From the NCBI GenBank assembly GCA_003241215.1, contig QFOL01000176.1:1-8088 (forward strand): a stretch of DNA of 8,088 nucleotides, given 5' to 3'. This stretch comes from Agrobacterium fabrum. Its GTDB lineage: Bacteria; Pseudomonadota; Alphaproteobacteria; Rhizobiales; Rhizobiaceae. A program made the position numbers and the translations under genes. This document shows, piece after piece, positions 5,640 through 8,088 of this stretch (its first letter is position 1; every line of letters begins with the position of its first letter). The notes under the pieces are model-generated. The model saw only the letters and a program-made list of their open reading frames with translations, did not search any database and was not told where the DNA came from.

Positions 5640-6648
5640 AACAATCAAGTTCGTCGCTCTCGGCATAGAGCACCGGCACATTTTCGGCATGGCCCAGAAC
5701 ATGCTGGATGCCGGCGCGGAATTCGCCGGCTGGTGGACCGAAGGCGAGCCAGACGTCGTGGAAGGCTTCGTCAAGCGCTTCCCGGATGTGCCGCGCGCTG
5801 CCTCCAAGGAAGCGCTGCTCGCAGACGCCAGCATCGATCTCGTGCTGATCGCCGACATTCCCGCCAAGCGCGCCGATCTTGCCATCGCCGCCATGGAAGC
5901 CGGCAAGGACGTCATGTCCGACAAGCCCGGCTGCACCACCTTCGAACAGCTCGACCGCCTTCGCCAGACCGTGGCAAAGACCAAGCGCATCTGGACCGTC
6001 GATTTCTCCGAGCGCTTTGAAGTTCCGAGCGTGACCAAGGCGGCTGAACTCGTCGCCCAGGGCGCCATCGGCCGCGTCATTCAGACCGTCGGCCTCGGCC
6101 CGCATCGCCTGAACCGCCAGATCCGCCCGAAGTGGTTCTTCGAACGCGAAGCTTATGGCGGCATCATCACCGATATCGCCAGCCACCAGATCGATCAGTT
6201 CATGTTCTTCACCGGCTCGACCGAAGTGGAGATCGTGGCCGCCACCGTTGCCAACTATGCCAACCCCAAAGATCCGGGCCTGCAGGATTTCGGTGAAGTC
6301 GTGCTGCGCGGCGACAAGGGCCACGGCTATATCCGTGTCGACTGGTACACGCCCGATGCGCTGCCGACCTGGGGTGACGGCCGCCTGACGATCCTCGGCA
6401 CCGAGGGCTACATCGAGCTGCGCAAATATGTCGATGTCGGCAATACGGAAGGTACGGACCGCCTCGTTCTCGTGAATGGCGACCGCTGCGAATATATCGA
6501 TGCTTCCGGTGCAGGCCTGCCCTATTTCGGCCGCCTGTGCGACGACATCCGCAACCGCACGGAAACGGCGATGACGCAGGAACACGTCTTCAAGGTCTGC
6601 GACCTCTCGCTTCAGGCGCAGGCAAAGGCCGAGGGAGCCGCGAAATGA
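5632..6648 (+). CDS. Gfo/Idh/MocA family oxidoreductase with atypical nucleotide-binding loop (second of three)
   Basis: This 338-residue protein has the two-domain Gfo/Idh/MocA layout but diverges from both neighbours. The N-terminal glycine-rich loop is replaced by ALGIEHRHIFGM (9-20), so the standard GxGxxG/A is absent. The signature EKP is DKP (97-99, K98 kept). In the catalytic domain YGGIITDIASHQIDQ (175-189) keeps both the conserved Asp (D181) and His (H185). A following run of conserved-looking motifs (DFGEVVLRGDKGHG, DWYTPD, ILGTEGYIEL) is consistent with an active, well-maintained enzyme. The start ATG 5632 lies inside the end of the first oxidoreductase (8-nt overlap), so translation is probably coupled. 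Its stop overlaps the next start as ATGA. It could act on the product of a neighbour, or use a bound cofactor differently; function is not assigned. Confidence 0.92.
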   Translation: MTKTIKFVALGIEHRHIFGMAQNMLDAGAEFAGWWTEGEPDVVEGFVKRFPDVPRAASKEALLADASIDLVLIADIPAKRADLAIAAMEAGKDVMSDKPGCTTFEQLDRLRQTVAKTKRIWTVDFSERFEVPSVTKAAELVAQGAIGRVIQTVGLGPHRLNRQIRPKWFFEREAYGGIITDIASHQIDQFMFFTGSTEVEIVAATVANYANPKDPGLQDFGEVVLRGDKGHGYIRVDWYTPDALPTWGDGRLTILGTEGYIELRKYVDVGNTEGTDRLVLVNGDRCEYIDASGAGLPYFGRLCDDIRNRTETAMTQEHVFKVCDLSLQAQAKAEGAAK

Positions 6649-7718
6649 TTGGTGTTGCCATCATTGGCGCCGGCATCGGCGCCCAGCATCTGAGCGGTTA
6701 TCGGGCACTGCCCAAGCGTTTCGTCGTCAAGGCGATCTGCGATCTCGATCTGGAGCGCGCCCGCTCCGTGGCGGGCGATGACACGTCGATCCGCCTGACG
6801 ACCGATCTCGACGAGGTTCTGGCGGATGAGAGCATCCAGCTCATCGACGTCTGCCTGCCGCCGCATCTGCATTTCCCTGTCACGCTGAAGGCGCATGCGG
6901 CGGGCAAGGATGTGGTCTGCGAAAAGCCGCTGGTCCGCTCGCTTGAAGAGGCCAACGCGCTGATCGATTCCGTCAAGAAGACTGGCCGCGGCGTATTTCC
7001 CGTCTTCCAGTACCGTTTCGGACATGCGATGCGACAACTTCGTGCGCTGATCGATGCCGGTCTTGCGGGCAAGGCCTTCGTCGCGAGCTCGGAAGTTCAC
7101 TGGAACCGTGGCGCCAGCTATTACGACATTCCCTGGCGCGGTACGTGGAAGGGGGAGTGCGGCGGCGCGATCCTCGGCCACGCCATCCACGCCCATGATC
7201 TTCTCTGCCACGTCCTCGGTCCGGTCGATGAAGTGTTCGCCATGGCCGATACGCGCGTCAACACGATCGAAACCGAAGACTGCGCAGCAATCAGCTTCCG
7301 CATGAAAAGCGGTGCGCTGGCGACGAGCTCGGTGACGCTCGGTGCGGCTGAAGATACGTCCCGCCTGCGTTTCTGCTTTGAAGGCTTCACCGCCGAGAGC
7401 GGCACGCTGCCCTATCGCCCGGCCGAAGACACCTGGCGTTTCATCGCCCGTGCACCGACCACGCAGGACCAGATCGACGCCGTTCTGGCGACGGTGGCCG
7501 ACGGCGAAAACGGCTTTGCCGGTTTTGTCGAAGCCATTGCCGACGCGATGGAAGGACGCGGCGGCAAGGAAGTGACCGTCAATGACGGCTTGCAGTCCAT
7601 CGAACTCGTCACCGCCATCTATCGCTCGGTCAGGGAAGGAAAGCCGGTTCGCCTGTCCGACGCCGCCGAAGGCGAGTGGATCAAGGGCTGGGCGCCGCGC
7701 ACATCCGCCAACACATAA
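6645..7718 (+). CDS. Gfo/Idh/MocA family oxidoreductase (third of three)
   Basis: This 357-residue cytoplasmic NAD(P)-dependent oxidoreductase has a canonical loop, IIGAGIGAQH (6-15), an acidic D33 in ICDLDLERA that favours NAD(H), and the signature CEKPLVRS (92-99, K94). The catalytic segment CGGAILGHAIHAHDLL (172-187) keeps H182 and D185, but the usual Asp position is G178. The YYDIPWRGTW motif (159-168) precedes it, as in the first oxidoreductase. ATG 6645 overlaps the upstream TGA by 4 nt (ATGA) and has GAGGGAG 7 nt before it; the frame remains open upstream to 6537 inside the previous gene, but that part is not family-like. The stop is 22 nt before the sugar-binding protein. Together the three genes suggest consecutive redox steps on one carbohydrate, or paralogues for related substrates. 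Confidence 0.94.
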   Translation: MIGVAIIGAGIGAQHLSGYRALPKRFVVKAICDLDLERARSVAGDDTSIRLTTDLDEVLADESIQLIDVCLPPHLHFPVTLKAHAAGKDVVCEKPLVRSLEEANALIDSVKKTGRGVFPVFQYRFGHAMRQLRALIDAGLAGKAFVASSEVHWNRGASYYDIPWRGTWKGECGGAILGHAIHAHDLLCHVLGPVDEVFAMADTRVNTIETEDCAAISFRMKSGALATSSVTLGAAEDTSRLRFCFEGFTAESGTLPYRPAEDTWRFIARAPTTQDQIDAVLATVADGENGFAGFVEAIADAMEGRGGKEVTVNDGLQSIELVTAIYRSVREGKPVRLSDAAEGEWIKGWAPRTSANT

Positions 7719-7740
7719 TCATCTAAAGGGAGGAAACCAG

Positions 7741-8088
7741 ATGACCAGAAAATACAGCATGGCATTGGCGCTCGCCTTGGGCGCGGCGTCTTTTGCCGGC
7801 GCCGCCCAGGCGGCGCAGGAAGTACGCTTCACCTGCGCCTATGACGGCAATGGCTGCGAAATCCTCAAGGACATTCTCGCGCGCTACGAAAAGCAGAATC
7901 CGGACGTGAAGATCGTCACCGATGTCGTGCCTTATAAGGCGCTGCTGGAAGGCCTGCCCGTGCAGCTTGCCGGCGGCAGCGGCCCGGATTTCGCAACCGT
8001 GACCGATCTTGGCGGTCTCAACCGCTATTATCTCGATCTGACGCCCTATGTGGACGCGAAGTATTGGGAAGACAATTTCTCCAACGTG
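7741..8088 (+). CDS. ABC transporter substrate-binding protein, family 1 (sugar), N-terminal part
   Basis: This is the start of a periplasmic binding protein of a carbohydrate ABC importer; 116 codons are visible of an expected 400-430. It has a Sec signal peptide: KYSMALALALGAASFAGAAQA with cleavage predicted after AQA (residue 24). The mature part shows the family 1 layout: EVRFTCAYDG, then the ILKDILARYEKQNPDVKIV helix-strand unit, LLEGLPVQLAGGSGPDFATV (the xxGxxPDv loop) and YYLDLTPYV. AAGGGAGG ends 7 nt before the ATG. It lies 22 nt after the third oxidoreductase on the same strand, so it is almost certainly in the same operon. Permease and ATPase genes are expected to follow. Two cysteines near the mature N-terminus (C32 and C39) could form a disulfide. 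Confidence 0.92.
   Translation, partial: MTRKYSMALALALGAASFAGAAQAAQEVRFTCAYDGNGCEILKDILARYEKQNPDVKIVTDVVPYKALLEGLPVQLAGGSGPDFATVTDLGGLNRYYLDLTPYVDAKYWEDNFSNV

Noticed and set aside
5593..6585. Minus-strand open frame of 330 codons opposite the second oxidoreductase
   Set aside because: It has no recognisable domain. GC-rich, strongly codon-biased genes avoid the triplets that would give stops on the opposite strand, which explains the open frame.
6537..6644. Upstream extension of the third oxidoreductase
   Set aside because: It is inside the second oxidoreductase in another frame. The ATG at 6645 has a good ribosome site and is immediately followed by the Rossmann motif.

Overview
The window looks like chromosomal or replicon DNA of an alphaproteobacterium, most likely a member of the Rhizobiaceae (Agrobacterium/Rhizobium type). 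The reasons are the GC-rich coding sequence with strong third-position G/C bias, tightly packed ABC-transporter/dehydrogenase sugar operons, and a DUF2161 nuclease-fold protein, a family I know mainly from alphaproteobacteria. No RNA genes, mobile elements or CRISPR arrays were recognised.

Layout. (1) 1-582, minus: the first third of a Tat-type family 5 (peptide/opine/nickel class) ABC substrate-binding protein, running off the left edge. (2) 583-816: an AT-rich divergent intergenic region. (3) 817-1797, plus: a stand-alone membrane fatty-acid-desaturase-family protein with all three histidine boxes. (4) 1798-2052: a gene gap with possible coding debris on the minus strand. (5) 2053-2736, plus: a DUF2161 protein with a PD-(D/E)XK nuclease core. 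(6) 2818-4484, minus: a two-gene unit, an FCD-type GntR regulator followed by an SMP-30/gluconolactonase-family lactonase. (7) 4485-4586: a compact divergent control region with two palindromic operator candidates and overlapping face-to-face -35 boxes. (8) 4587-8088, plus: three consecutive translationally coupled Gfo/Idh/MocA oxidoreductases, then the start of a family 1 sugar-binding protein of an ABC transporter, running off the right edge.

Blocks 6-8 form one catabolic locus. The binding protein, with transporter genes presumably beyond the window, would import a carbohydrate. The NAD(P)-dependent oxidoreductases would oxidise, reduce or isomerise it in several steps. The lactonase would open a sugar lactone to an aldonate. 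The FCD regulator, whose family typically senses carboxylates, would control both directions from the shared operator region. The substrate cannot be read from sequence. The combination of three dissimilar Gfo/Idh/MocA enzymes, one with an aberrant nucleotide-binding loop and two lacking the usual catalytic Asp, makes this the most promising candidate for an undescribed pathway here.
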